Counted from the stretch's first letter, positions 42,640 to 54,980 are shown. The stretch is DNA of 64,000 nt from Bactericera cockerelli (GCA_024516035.1 CM044958.1:4482574-4546573), one strand, 5' to 3'. Numbers and translations: made by a program. The notes: a model not told the origin generated them from the letters alone.

Positions 42640-42725
42640 GTTCCAAATGGAAGAATAACTTGTCATGTCCCGGCTGGGTTTCGAACCCGCGAGCTTTGGA
42701 TTACCACTAGGTACAACTTGAGGAA
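42640..42725 (-). mobile_element. SINE family A, partial
   Basis: Plus-strand view: TGTTCCAAATGGAAGAATAA, CTTGTCATGTCCCGGCTGGG, TTTCGAACCCGCGAGC. Only the B-box half and start of the body. Confidence 0.65.
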
Positions 42726-42729
42726 GTGG

Positions 42730-43545
42730 TATCCTGCTCGAATGGCTAAAAACCACATCCCCTTTTATATTTAACGCTCCCTCTATTATTAACAATGTAT
42801 AATATAAATAAATGGAGTATTCCATTGAAATAAGTAAAACTTCTAAGTTCTCGGCTAGAAAGATCACAGACAGAAGACCTGTGATCAAAGTCCGTACACT
42901 TTGTGTCCTTGTCAGAATATAAATCTACAACCTACAATTATACACCCTTGATAGGCCTTGTTCCTCTTTGAAGAAAACTTAATTGAATTTGTTAAGCACT
43001 GTTAAATGTTACGCTGGCAATCTTCATGCTTGGTTAACAATAAAATTCGTTGCCTGTAAGAGTCTTACTTTTGTCTCTAAATGAAATTTTTGTTCCTTTA
43101 TGAAAATACCTCTGGGCTAAAGTGGGAACTGAATACTGATTCTCTTCTTTTTTTTTGCCCCCAAACCTCTGAACTCTTAAGGCCTGCAATACCTTTTCAG
43201 TAATGTTCTGCCAGCTCGAATTTTTTTTCCTCCATATGAAGCGATTCTTGCCCCTGGTAGCGTGCCTAAAAAACCGAATAGAAATTACCTTGTTTATACT
43301 GTCGGGGTTAAGACTAAAACGTCCCTTTTTTTCAGCAGTCTTTCAATAGTAGATGTCAGTTTTATTTTTATTTCAACAGAAGAAGCAGTCAATAGAAGGT
43401 AAAAGCGATCCTTTCACCTTTGGGTGGAAGAGTTTATTTAAGACATCACGTATATTTTTTTGTATGATGAGGAACATCTAAGTGAGAAAAACTAGAAAAA
43501 AGAGGACGTACTTATTTAAAAAGTAAAAAAGATCGGGATCACATG
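42730..43545. other. Unclassified DNA
   Basis: No recognised repeat or protein; pyrimidine-rich stretches near 43140 and 43320. Confidence 0.45.
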
Positions 43546-43547
43546 CT

Positions 43548-43600
43548 CAGCCCAAGTTAATTTGGGAAAAGGCAAAGTAAAGTAAGAAGAAGTAAAAGAA
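43548..43600 (+). mobile_element. SINE family D, 3' terminus
   Basis: GCCCAAGTTAATTTGGGAAA then AGGCAAAGTAAAGTAAGAAG is the final block of family D. Confidence 0.6.
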
Positions 43601-43934
43601 CTACAGCTAATACTGGATCCTAACAAGATATAAAATATAAAAATAAATCGACTGAGAAAACAAACCCAGAAGAGCTGAAATATAAGGGTTTGAAAAAAGT
43701 GTCAGAGACTTACTATATCAATAATAATAATAATAAATTAATAATAATAAACTGAATAAAATAGTAATCATAATAAAATGTCCTCCTTGAATTGTGAGAA
43801 AAGTCCTAAGCTTCTGAAGATTCACTCCTCCTCCTCCCCCTCAACCTCAACCTGATATTTATCTATGTTTGCTGTGAAGCCCATGGATAAAATACTCTGT
43901 ACCATTTAAATAAATAAGAAACACTCCCATAATA

Positions 43935-44145
43935 ATAATAAGATTCTTCAATGGAAAGTAACCACCAGGCGAGGTGAATGCTCAAAGCATTTTCTACCAC
44001 CTAACCCTCCAGAGTCTTATTATTATGTGGTTACAACCTCAATTTATTAGGAAAAAAATCATGCACCGGGTGGGATTCGAACGAACGGATCCCTACGCTG
44101 CCTGTGGATTACCAGACTAGCGCCTTGACCACTTGCCTATGTTTC
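43935..44145 (-). mobile_element. SINE family C, full length
   Basis: Plus-strand view: AAAGTAACCACCAGGCGAGG, CTCAAAGCATTTTCTACCAC, CTTATTATTATGTGGTTACA, TGCACCGGGTGGGATTCGAA, TACCAGACTAGCGCCTTGAC, CACTTGCC. Confidence 0.9.
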
Positions 44146-44149
44146 TCAT

Positions 44150-45725
44150 TTATATATAAATGTTTCTATTTATATATAGAGATTTCCCGAATATTTATTA
44201 TTATTATTATACAAGTAAAACACCTCATCCATATTGATATTTGATGGCAAAGAGCCCAATACGCTCGCTGCATTACCCCTCTGTATGGCGAGGGAAATTT
44301 TCTGTTTGAAAAAAACAGGTGTCCTCCCATCTCCAGTTCGAACCATCATATACTTTCCAATTTATTCTATCCATTGTCTGGCTTCTGGCTTCTTGGCTCC
44401 ATGATCCACATGTCTCTGTAGCAACTGCAACAAAGATGTATCCCTTGTTATGATGTTGTCCAAAATAAAATATTTTGTTCTCCAAAACTTGTTTTCCTCG
44501 AGTCAGCAGCTCAAAAGACTAGTCGTGTTTTATAACAAAAGACCATCTTGACATTTGGGACTCATCTTGCCTTATTTTTTATTTCTGTCACCAGTTGGGT
44601 CAGGGTCGAGTCACAAGGTCAAGGAATACTGTACACAAAGTAAAATGTCTCAAATGTGTATACAGGAGATTTTTTTTTGATAATTCTCACTTCGAGTCCA
44701 TTGACGGATGCATGTATTACGGCTCACGTTGGCGGTGGTGGAGAAAATGTATTGACGCGAAAACTTCTAGATTTAGGGCGAAATTCATAGGAAAAATCGA
44801 GTTCACAAGTTAAGTCAGAACTTACATTTATTTATTTCAAATAATCATATAAAAGAATCAAAATGTAAATGTTAGTCTACACATATATTCAGAAAACCTT
44901 TCTAGAATAATGGATATATTTTGCAATAATTCATTAATTCTAAAAAAATACTCCAATAATTATTAGAATCAGGTAATTTAGCTTTTAGCTTGTAAGTTAA
45001 CATAGCATTTTTTTTTTTTTTTTTTTTTTTTTAGCATTAGTTTTGTATTCGTTGTAAGTATATAAGTAACTCCCGCGTTTTATAAAATGGACACGTAAGT
45101 TCGTAAAAAAAAATTAAAGTGTAGATAGTTGCTTGAAAAAAAAGAGGTATTGCAAAAACTTCTCTTTCTGAAAGCTGAGTGTTTCACAAGTTTCTTTATT
45201 TCATAGGCATAAAACAGCTTCTGTACGTTGTGGTCTGTACTGCAGCTTGATCAATTGCTCATCCCATAGTATGCCTCCCCTCTGACGGGCAAGAAGTGAC
45301 ACAATCAATACCTCTCATTCAGTCCTTCTAGATCCGTGCCTGCCTCCTCTATAAATGTTTTTCGGGCCAATTGAGCGTGATTCTCATTACACAAAAAAGT
45401 TTTCAATATCATAAATCTGATCACGTAATGTTTTGTCTTTAAGTAAAAAACTACGAGATAAAAAATTATATCTTGTATTTTTCGAGCTACTTTTTGCTTC
45501 CAAAATCCTCGCGGGAAAGACATTGTTTGAAAACAATTCTGAAAAACAAAAAAAAATAGGATGTGAAAAGTTTTGGTAGAACACGCGGATGTATGTAGAA
45601 AGAGGAAGGAGATAAGGGGGAGCAATATTGTAGTTGGGAAAAAAACCTAGAAAACCTTTACTTTGGAGGAAATTTGAAACCTACCACCAGAACATTCTAC
45701 AGAACTCTTTGAAGTCCTACTTCTT
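44150..45725. other. Unclassified DNA
   Basis: Short frames only (e.g. 45305-45625 -), none with recognisable domains. A T tract of about 24-27 bases lies at 45008-45032. Confidence 0.45.
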
Positions 45726-45730
45726 TTTAA

Positions 45731-45934
45731 TTTAACGCTTTCAACTGCATGATCATATCACGACGGCTGTGTTACCACCCTCCATTTGCAGGAAACTCAC
45801 AAAACTTGCTACACACATTAACCTCACCCAGACTGGGTTGGGCCGAAATTCCAGCAACACGATTCTTCACCTTGCTGGACGTTGTTTAACTTCGGTGATC
45901 CTAACCGGTGCACTCAACGCGCCATTGACGCTGG
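45731..45934 (-). mobile_element. SINE family E, full-length reference copy
   Basis: Minus strand: CCAGCGTCAATGGCGCGTTG, AGTGCACCGGTTAGGATCAC, CGAAGTTAAACAACGTCCAG match 5S rRNA nearly in register for ~65 nt. Then CAACCCAGTCTGGGTGAGGT, GTAGCAAGTTTTGTGAGTTT, CTGCAAATGGAGGGTGGTAA, and tail CATGCAGTTGAAAGCGTTAA. Confidence 0.88.
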
Positions 45935-46435
45935 TAGTCTTACTTTATAGGAGGGTGGAATTTGATGGTTTTAGGTTGTACGAGTATATTTTTTATTTTA
46001 TTTTTTTTTTTTTTAAGTTTCCATGTATTTATATTGCACAATAGCATCTTCAACAAACAATGAGGGTATACTCACCTTCAAAAGATAAAAAATCTTGTGC
46101 TTAAGGTGGGGATGAATGTTTTAATATGTTGTAATGAGCTTTTCAATATTTCCTTGCCATTGTCTACCCCTACTTCACTAAATTGCCTTCTATCTAGAGT
46201 ACAGGCGGTTCCGCCTATAATATTCAAATAGTCTGAGGCCTTCGAACTAGACCCTGGGGTCAAACTTATCCTTCAAGTGGGTATAATTTATTTATCCTTA
46301 ATTGCTTTATCCTTGGCATTAAATATACTTTATGTGACAAGACTCTACTGCAATATTTATAACGAATATAAATCAAATACAAGCACACATACATATTTCG
46401 TGGTAACATCTACCTATGTTACCACGCCTTTTGGT

Positions 46436-46495
46436 TTGCTTTGAGCATTAACCTTGTCTGGTGGTTACCTTCCAATAAAGATTGTTATTTTTATA
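46436..46495 (+). mobile_element. SINE family C, 3' end
   Basis: GCTTTGAGCATTAACCTTGT, CTGGTGGTTACCTTCCAATA then ATT-rich tail. Confidence 0.75.
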
Positions 46496-46924
46496 ATATG
46501 TAATTATTATGATTACCTATAGGCCGAATTGTGTCAAAAAATAGACAAGTATTTTGAACCTGCACTGAAATAGGAGATACCTCAAATGTGGGAAAAATGC
46601 TATTAATTTATTTTTTGATACAGTAAAAAAAAAAAAAAATTATAATAAAAAAAAAACACGATTACACTAAAAAAATGTACTATTATTTCTCTTTTTACTA
46701 GAAGGAAAACACTTATATCGTTAAGATTAAATACGGTGGCGTTAAAATTCTATTAAAGATATCTCTATTTTTACGTTTTCTTCTCCTTCAATTTATGTAT
46801 TAATGTTCTGTTTAAATTATTTGAGTTCAGTTTAAAGTATTGAAGTTCTGTTTCATCGATAGCAAAATTGGATGTAGAAAAATCGACTTTAAAAAAGTTA
46901 AGTCAGCTCTACGTTTACTCAGTA

Positions 46925-47325
46925 TTTGACTTCGAATGTTTAAATGTAGCCGAAACGCGGCAATTTGTCGCCGCTGTGTTGAGGTCTTAGCCCGTGGCTA
47001 GCGTCCTATTTGGATTTTTTATAAATCCTTTCTTAGTACGCACGTCAATGCCAAATCGAGACTCTGTCCTGAATTGGGAATCATTTGGTCCAGTCGTTTC
47101 GGAGTTTTTTGATAATAAATGAATTAATATGTATATTTTTAGCTGAAATCCGGCCGCCTTCCTGTGGAAGCGTCCTATTTGGAAATTAAAAACCCTGTAT
47201 TAGTACGCACTACCGAAATTAAGAATCCTTACAAACTAAAAGGAACTTCTGTGCCCCAAATTTGGAGACATTTGGTTCAGGCATTGCGGAGCTGCATTCA
47301 TTATTTTGAATGAATTGATGTAAAT
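46925..47325 (+). repeat. Two-copy diverged tandem repeat, about 200 bp each
   Basis: Both copies have GCGTCCTATTTGGA, AGTACGCAC, CATTTGGT(C/T)CAG and a terminal AATGAATTRAT. They are well diverged from each other; probably interior DNA-transposon sequence. Confidence 0.6.
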
Positions 47326-47352
47326 GGATTTTAATGTAATTACTGTATTAAG

Positions 47353-47863
47353 ATCCCCCAAAAAACACTACGTGTAAAAATAGTCGTCAAGTGTTGGAAC
47401 GATTAAAAAGAACTGATATCAAAAACGTCAATTTTCTATGTGTTGAAGGAATTATTTCACGTAATAAGTCTCTTGATAATTCAACCAAAATAATAGCCTC
47501 ACAACAACAATACACCTTTGAGGAAACTTCGATTTGGTAATTTGAGAATTTAACCAAAAAATAGCTACACAACAAAACAATGCTCTTGTAAGAACAATGT
47601 TGCATAATTACAGAACCATTGTTCTTACAAGAGCATTGTTTTGTTGTGTGGCTATTTTTTGGTTAAATTCTCAAATTAACAAATCGAAGTTTCCTCAAAG
47701 GTGTATTGTTGTTGTGAGGCTATTATTTTGGTTGAATTATCAAGAGACTTATTACGTGAAATAATTCCTTCAACACATAGAAAATTGACGTTTTTGATAT
47801 CAGTTCTTTTTAATCGTTCCAACACTTGACGACTATTTTTACACGTAGTGTTTTTTGGGGGAT
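47353..47863. mobile_element. 511-bp near-perfect palindrome (foldback/MITE)
   Basis: Left arm 47353-47599 and right arm 47617-47863 are each 247 bp and are reverse complements with two mismatches that I can find; the loop is 17 bp. The ends are ATCCCCCAAAAAACAC, sharing ATCCCCCAAAAAA with the foldback element at 11273-12251. No coding sequence. Confidence 0.95.
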
Positions 47864-48020
47864 ATCACTACTTTTTGATTCAGATGAAATCCTCTGATAG
47901 ATGAAATAAAAAGTGATCAACAGATAAAAGAAAAAAGACTTTTATTTTAAGGTTGTTGTGATACGCAGTAATATTATAAGACAATCATATAAAATGTTGG
48001 GTAATTTATATTGAACTAGT

Positions 48021-48383
48021 GCCGTTCTTGAGATACAGGGTCGGACGTCCTGCCAAATATCCATATATTTTGACGTATAACTCGTTAACCGTAACTTCCA
48101 GAAAAATGAAGTCTGTTGATAATAACTCCTTGTGGTAAAACCTTTCGAACAAGTTAAAACTTGATTTGTTTTCTCGATAATTTTTTTTTCTTTTTCGTCC
48201 GGCTGCCTGACGAAACTGACCAGAAACTAACATCAAGAGTGTATGTTGAGTTATAAATTGTTCGACAGGTCTTGCCATAAGGAGTTTTTATCGACAAATT
48301 TCATTTTTCTATAATTTACGGTTAACAAGTTATACGTCAAAATATATGGATACGCAGGACGTCCCTGTATCTCAAGAACGGCA
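48021..48383. mobile_element. Element with ~85-bp inverted arms
   Basis: GCCGTTCTTGAGATACAGGG...GGACGTCCTG at the left and its inverse at the right (AGGACGTCCCTGTATCTCAA), continuing through TATATTTTGACGTATAACTC and its inverse. Arms show several differences, so it is older than the 47-kb palindrome. Confidence 0.75.
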
Positions 48384-48705
48384 AGTCGTAACTCACTGAA
48401 ATTTGTTGTAATGAAATTGTCTCAATGACACCTTTAGACAATATTCCACAAGACACACCATTCTATTTAAGATTTTGAAGTTGGTCCATTTCCAGCCTGA
48501 CTGGGGCTGTGTAGATATACGGGTTTTAGCGTTTTTTGATATATTGAGTCGTTTTCGAGAAACCCAGGCTTGGGCGAGACTTTATGGATGCCCTGTATTT
48601 GTAGGTAGTTATTTGTAAATTTTGAATGAAATCTACGTAATTTACGATTCAAAATACAAAAGTATTGATCCAAATAAATGCTTTATTTAGACTGTCAGTG
48701 GCTTG

Positions 48706-48950
48706 CCTCCGTGGCGTAATGGTTGTAACTACTGCCCGTAGTCCAGACATTTCGAGTTCCATTACCGGTTGTTGCAGGCTTTTCTAATATTTTTTTCCCC
48801 TCTAAACACGTGAGTCTGGAATCACAGCCCTCCAGGCTGGGTGAGGTAAATGTAGGTAGCTGGAACGATTCCCAGCGAATGGAGGGTAAAACCCTCCCCT
48901 GACTAGTTCAAATCAGGACGTTAAAACCAAAATACAATCAACTGGTCACA
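48706..48950 (+). mobile_element. SINE family D, head and body
   Basis: GCCTCCGTGGCGTAATGGTT, TACTGCCCGTAGTCCAGACA, TTTCGAGTTCCATTACCGG (decayed B box), CACGTGAGTCTGG, CCAGGCTGGGTGAGGTAAAT, GAATGGAGGGTAAAACCCTC, AGGACGTTAAAACCAAAATA. The tail is cut. Confidence 0.85.
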
Positions 48951-48959
48951 ATCGTTTTA

Positions 48960-49570
48960 AAATGAGGTTGGTGTGATAAATGGTACTACTTAAACCAGTT
49001 TATAATAATGAAGAAAAAAAACATAGGTACCTATTTAATCTTAAAATCCATTAACAATAATTCATTAATAATCAACTAGTGTTTTAACCTTGTATTGAAA
49101 AATTAGTAATGAACTCGTTAAAAAACGGACAATTCTGTTTCGTGGTTTTGTTTACAATACAATTTTAATTATATTATGTACCTACGTACATGACAAATTC
49201 GATCTTGGTAAAATAAAGAGAGAAATGAAAGTGCCGAGTATTATTATGTGTTCAGAAATGTTGACCCATATATTTGCCTAACTTCGAGTTGCTAAACATG
49301 GTGTCATTTCAGCACAATCGGTAGATATAAACAGAAGAAGTGAGAAATTGTACTAGATATACATTTAATAATTATGAATTAATAGGCAAGCATATATCCA
49401 TGGAATATACCCTGAAAATTTCAGCTCGATTGGACAAAAATGCAACTTATATCACGTTTCATACATAGGTAGATGGATAATTAGATTGTGACAAATAAAT
49501 GTTGATCGAGTTAAACCATACTCACTTCGTTCAAAATTAAACGGTCATAGGAGGTTGACTCAAACTAGCA
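48960..49570. other. Unclassified AT-rich DNA
   Basis: No repeat family or protein recognised. Confidence 0.45.
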
Positions 49571-49574
49571 ACTA

Positions 49575-49712
49575 CTGTTTTTTTTTTCTCACGAGAATAC
49601 CGGACATCCAAAGTACAGAGTAAAAAAAAATCTACCTAGCCGGGATTCGAACCCAGGTCACCTTTCAAACTTTGTAATTTACCTACACCAGTCGCCGACC
49701 ACCACCGATACT
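49575..49712 (-). mobile_element. SINE family F, diverged
   Basis: Plus-strand view: TCTCACGAGAATACCGGACA, TCCAAAGTACAGAGTAAAAA, AGCCGGGATTCGAACCCAGG (B box), TCACCTTTC. Confidence 0.65.
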
Positions 49713-50059
49713 GCTCAATACATAATATTTTATCTGCAAATCAATATTTTTGCTTCTAACTGGCCAATATTTTATACACTGCTCATAATAATAATATAGA
49801 TCTAGTTTACCTCTTGATGTAGAAACCTTTTAATGAATTTATAGAACGTTATTATTCCCTCTCTAATAAAGCGGTCTGTGGCAGCTTGGGTGAAGCATAG
49901 ACGATAAGGTCCTACCCATATTTTAAGTTCTATGTGAGGCGAAGATTTTTTTGTTACTCTCATTAATCTTAATTTAGTTTTTTCTTTTTGTGTCTCACAC
50001 TGTCGTTGATTTTTCTAAAATTTTATTTACATCATATTATAGTTTTCCGTAATTAGACC

Positions 50060-50440
50060 TTTAGAAAGAACCTTCAGTCATGCACGTGGGATAACTAGGC
50101 GTGGCTCCAGGGTTCATTATAGATATTCCTTTAGAGGACTTTAAATACTTTTCTACTTGTTTCAACCATTTGAAATTAAGTGATCTCATTCCCTTTGACT
50201 AGACCTTTCTAAAAACACCAGAAATACATCTCTAGGATAACAATAGACGGCTCTGGGCTCCATAATAAGTATTCCTTTCAAAGGCTATAACTCAAGTTCG
50301 GTCCAGTGTAATACTTTAATTATATTTTTATATTTTTTCCTATGGTAAGACCTTTTGAAAAATACCACAATCGCAGCTCCAAGATAACCAGGGGCGGCTC
50401 TGTGCAACTTTCCGGTTTTATTTTAGAAGGCTATATCTCC
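50060..50440 (+). repeat. Three diverged tandem units, about 142-bp period
   Basis: Units begin AGACCTTTNNAAAAA near 50063, 50203 and 50345 and share GATAAC.A, CGGCTC, ATTATAGATATTCCTTT-like and GGCTATA.CTC blocks. Too diverged for recent amplification. Confidence 0.6.
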
Positions 50441-50449
50441 TATCCTATA

Positions 50450-52100
50450 AAAAATAAATACTTGAAACTATAAAAGGTATGCAGAAATAAAAATTCCCTT
50501 TCCAAAAACGTAGCTCACGTCTTTCCACGATACGCACACGTTGCTGTACCCTTGACAGAAAATTGGTCTGAAAAAAAAAAAAAAAAAAAAAACCCGTATG
50601 AAAAATTTCATGAAATTCAAGATTTTCAGCGTGGCTAGAAAACGACTTTAACTGTACGTAGGAACCTCGCGCTTTCGTGAAACACAATCTATTTTCGCGT
50701 CTCATTACAAATTTGAAATAAAAATTGATAAAAGTTTGCGGGAAGTGTGCGAAAACAATAAAACAAAATACATATAAACTCTGTTTCGTGTTAATATAGG
50801 CCTGTAGGCTGGCGCTGCTTGACGAGCGCTCGCCTCCCGGCGAGCTTGATAAGATGAGATTTTTTTAATTTTAATTTTCATAAACTAACGGGGTACATCC
50901 ATATTTTTTTGATATAAATATATAGTTAAGACACAGAGAAATATAGTTAAGAAACATAAATATATAGTAAGGATATACATATAGAAAAAAGACAATAAAT
51001 ATCTTATGATTACATTATAACAAATATTAAGTATACAAATATTATCTTTCTTTATTTTTCTTTTATTTCATTGAATGAACAAGAGAAGGGTTGAATGGAT
51101 GAATCGGAATTAGAAGCTTTATTAAATAATCTCATTATTCTCTTTAGTGCTTTGTGGAAGTGGTGGGATAAGATTGCCAGAACAAATTGTTATCAGAGAG
51201 TATAAAAAGCGGAACTGCTGGTCCATGTGGTGGTAGATTTGTATTCTGACTTAACCTTAACACAAAGCTCTCTGTGTGAAAGCTATGGAGAGAACAGAGC
51301 CAGCAGAACAATATTATAAGTATACTGGTTATGTTTAATAGAAAAGCTCCAAACAACAATAAAAGAGAATTTCATGCTGCACCAGAAAAATAAAAGAACT
51401 ATTAGGATCTGCTTTTTATTGCCTGCAATATGCAAATACTCGGTGAGCAATCAGCCATGCTCACATAAATATTATGTAGAACACAGTTTTTTAATTGGTA
51501 TATTACAGAGAGAAAATAATATTTTATCATCTCTAATAACGTCCGAGGTCCGATTATTTACTGTCGTCTTGCAATACACAAGATAAAAAAAAAACCAAAA
51601 TTAAATAAATATTTAGAAAATTATCGCCTTAATTTATACTTGGAACATTACCACATGTCAGTGGTATGGACCAAATATACAATATTAGATTTGTATTAAG
51701 CAATGTACATTTTAGCTTTAGTCAGTTTAAGGGCCCCATTATGAAACAGGATTAACAAAATAACATCAGCCGACCCTTAATTTTTATCAGCTGACCTATA
51801 GTTATTCTAAAATAAGGTTTTCCGTCACGAGGGCTTGTCAAAGCTCCGTGACGTCACAGAAGCAGTATATTATACAGTTACAAAGTTCGGCTTTGATATG
51901 ACCTCTACAATTGTTGTCAAGGTGAAAGGGGATAGTGTCCACTAAGATTAACAAAAACTGCTTCATAATTCGGTGCATGATTTTAACACAAACCACTAGA
52001 CTTACACTGGACACGGAAGGAACTCAGAATCTTCCTTCTGGTTGTCCCAGGGGTTTAGCTGCTGTCTCATGGCTAGGAAATAAAATACGCGAAACACTTA
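50450..52100. other. Unclassified DNA
   Basis: Contains an A20 tract at about 50571-50592 and AT-rich sequence; no recognised gene or repeat family. Confidence 0.45.
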
Positions 52101-52107
52101 TATTTAA

Positions 52108-52583
52108 CACTTTGAGCCCATGAATACCATACATGACCCTCAGCTAACATTTCACAAAGGACATGAGTACCATATATGACCCTCACCCAAAATTTCACTG
52201 TTGACTTGTGTACTCTATATACGGTATTCACGGCCTTCCTTTACTTGGAAGACATGAATAGTAGTAGTAGTAGTAGTAGTAGTAGTAAGTTATCATATTT
52301 GTGTTAATCACTTTCGTGATGTCACAACTAATCAAACTCGCTTTTCTAAAACTACGCTGAAACCGGGACTAGAACCACCGACCTCCAGGTTACAAGTCCG
52401 CCGCCTTATCGATCAAGCTACTGAGTTCGGGAAGACATGAATACTCCCTATGGTATTCGTTTCTATGTGTATCTCATAGGGAACAGGTTCTAGTGGTCCT
52501 TGGGAGCAATGTATGAGTGTTGGGTTCTGAAATTTGTGGTCCCTCGTGCTCACTCGCCGATCCCAGCTCTGGGGCTCAAAGTG
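52108..52583. mobile_element. piggyBac-like non-autonomous element with nested SINE B
   Basis: TTAA|CACTTTGAGCCC...GGGCTCAAAGTG|TTAA: perfect 12-bp inverted ends and TTAA duplications (52104-52107, 52584-52587), the piggyBac signature. Sub-terminal CATGAATACCATACATGACC occurs twice with changes. A SINE B interrupts it. No transposase. Confidence 0.88.
52288..52430 (-). mobile_element. SINE family B nested in the piggyBac-like element
   Basis: Plus-strand view: GTTATCATATTTGTGTTAAT, CACTTTCGTGATGTCACAAC, AAACTACGCTGAAACCGGGA, TTATCGATCAAGCTACTGAG. A 14-bp target duplication GGAAGACATGAATA flanks it and its (TAG)n tail at 52244-52257 and 52430-52443. Confidence 0.9.
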
Positions 52584-52919
52584 TTAAATATTATGCTCCT
52601 CTCAACAGGATGTAAAATCTGCTAACACCAACTGTGGATTTGATTTTTAAGACAATTGTGATACATAATATATTGTAGAATATTTTATTGTCTTTCAATT
52701 ACCATTTACCATGTTTGTATGTATTGTATGTGTTGCGTTTGTTTTGTGTATCTCGATTAATCTTTGATATAAATATTGTTATATCGTACTGAGAGCTTTG
52801 ATAAATGCTCGTTAATAAATAAAAAATAAAAATAAGTAACTTTGTTACCATGTAATGGATTTAAGTCAATCCTTGAATTTATTCAGGCAGTAATTCATGT
52901 CAATCTCTTATTAAGTCAG

Positions 52920-53355
52920 TCTGAGACCAGTTGCCTATTCTAGAAAATCGTTCTCCATTCTCAAAACCCCCAATAACCAATTCAACCATCACACAACGCA
53001 CTCCAATTAGTTATTGGGCTCGACACACAACCGACTCAAAACCAGAGTCGGTTGTGTGTCGGTTGAAAAGGAGATTATTAGGAGATTATGGGAGGGGAAA
53101 GTGTTTCTGGAATAGGCTACAGGCAACGACTTTCTTTTTGTGTCGGTCATTCCCACATTATAGGGTTGGGTGGAAATGTCATATGCATTAACCTCGCCCT
53201 TTAACTAAGACATAATATATTATGTATATACTTTGTTTATTTTTTTCTTGTTTATATTATTAATATTGTCAATTTTATATTTAATTTTTACCATTATTTG
53301 TCTATACATATAGGTATACATGTGTTCTACTAATAAAGAGTTTCTAAATAAATAA
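52920..53355 (+). mobile_element. Family I LINE-like 3' end
   Basis: GGGTTGGGTGGAAATGTCAT, GCATTAACCTCGCCCTTTAA, CTAAGACATAATATATTATG, a TTTTTTTCTTGTTTATATTA stretch and CTAATAAAGAGTTTCTAAAT. Upstream is a 16-bp hairpin CGACACACAACCGACT / AGTCGGTTGTGTGTCG (about 53021-53061). Confidence 0.55.
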
Positions 53356-53539
53356 AAATAATTATAGTCATTCAACCTTGTTCCCGGTCTGAACTTTCAA
53401 CATCACTACAAACACTTGTAAAATTCAATAACAAAAATGAATGTGTTGTCTGTGTTTCTTTGAAAGTTCACGCATTAACACACATCAGCCAAAAACGTAC
53501 TACTTAAAAATTGTGTGTGCGTGTGTGAGGTATGTGTGT

Positions 53540-53601
53540 TTTGTGTGTGAATTGTGTGTGTGTGTGTGTGTGTGGGTGTGTTTGTGTGTGTTTGATGGGT
53601 T
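53540..53601. repeat. (TG)n microsatellite
   Basis: TGTGTG runs with GGTGTG and TTTGTG interruptions. Confidence 0.9.
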
Positions 53602-54351
53602 GGTGAAGCGGCGAAGTGTAACCCTCTATTTGCCTATAAAAGAAAATAATATATTATTATTATTATACTCGTACATGTCTACACATCCTATTCAACTCTA
53701 TTTGCCAGGGAACATAATAACGTGGGTCGGAATAAAGAACCCTGTGGAACTCATGTGTACAAAACGTAAGGAGAAGTCGACGAGGGGAGTATTTTTCAGA
53801 GCCGTTTATTGTTTCACAGCCATTTTCCCGGGAAAAAAGTGTAGGATTTCACGGGTTTGAAGTGCCTAACCTTAAAACTTGTTCACACTTTCAACGTTCT
53901 CGTATTGTTCGAGATAAAATTCACGGAAAAGAGGCGTGAAATATGGTGGGACACAAAAACTGGAAGTGCTTTTTTTTATGAAGAATGAGACAGTGTACTA
54001 TATGTCCTGGGGCTAGGTATCTTATTAGACCATGCGAGAGACTATTAAAAAAGGTAAATTAAAAAATAATAGTAAAATTTCCTTGTACTTTTCCTCTCAC
54101 ATAATTATTTTCCCATGTAATGTTATAATGGAAGCTGCAAGCTCCATGCATTATACTGAAAATTGCTCGGAAACTTGGGGAAACAGATTGAATTAGTGTT
54201 TAAAATTCTACTTCCAGCTGCTGTACTGAGATGTCATGTACATAGTTCTAGTATGTGCTACAAATAGTAAACTTATGAGGAATCAAAATTCAGTTGGCTG
54301 AAATCCTCAGCTACTTGTAAAATAATGCTATTATTATTATTAAATTCTATA

Positions 54352-54497
54352 ACCGACCTCAGTAGCTTGATCGATAAGGCGACGGACTTGTAACCTGGAG
54401 GTCGGTGGTTCAAGTCCCGGTTTCAGTGTAGAATTAGTAAAGCGAGTTTGAGTAGTTGTGATCTCACGAAACTGATTAGCACAAATATGATAACTTA
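54352..54497 (+). mobile_element. SINE family B, full-length reference copy
   Basis: ACCGACCTCAGTAGCTTGAT, CGATAAGGCGACGGACTTGT, AACCTGGAGGTCGGTGGTTC, AAGTCCCGGTTTCAGTGTAG, AGTAAAGCGAGTTTGAGTAG and ATGATAACTTATTT. Its tail meets the poly(T) of the LINE tail that follows in opposite orientation. Confidence 0.92.
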
Positions 54498-54615
54498 TTT
54501 ATTTATTTTTTTATTTTTTTTTATATTAAGAACATAACATTGCCTACAATCATTCAAGAATGAAATGTAAACAACAATACTAATGTTCGTTTGATAGGGT
54601 CATACTAGTGTAATT

Positions 54616-54980
54616 TTAGTTGCTATCCTCGGACAGAATACATTGGATTTTTTCTTTAAAGGACTGTTTTGATAGTGAGAATATGTTGCTATCTAGGTGA
54701 AATTGATTGAAGGCAGATAAAGCTCTGTTGAGGGGGGACTCCGTGAAGTTTGATAAGTCTAGGGTGTGGTACTTCAAAGAGTTCAACATTTCTGTTTCTT
54801 AGAATGGGATTCGGTCTTTTCATTTTAATTCCTGCTTTGAGATCCGGACACGTAATATTATCATTAATGAGGTTGTAGATTAACATAAAAAAACTCCGTT
54901 TTACGTCTAATATCTAGAGATTTTAGGTCGAGCATTTCTAAGAGTGTTTGATATGAAATGGCTTCAGGGTATTTAGGATA
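54616..54980 (-). pseudogene. LINE ORF2 C-terminus (jockey/CR1-like), frameshifted
   Basis: Minus-strand translation: YPKYPEAISYQTLLEMLDLK, SLDIRRKTEFF, then after a frameshift in a T run FMLIYNLINDNITCPDLKAG, MKRPNPILRNRNVELFEVP, then after a second frameshift SPLNRALSAFNQF and SFKEKIQCILSEDSN before a stop. The layout (YxxL, RR, FxxxLINxxxxCPDL, RNxxxF, FN) parallels the 30688-31092 fragment. T-rich sequence at 54498-54530 is the poly(A) tail in reverse. RT and endonuclease are absent. Confidence 0.78.
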
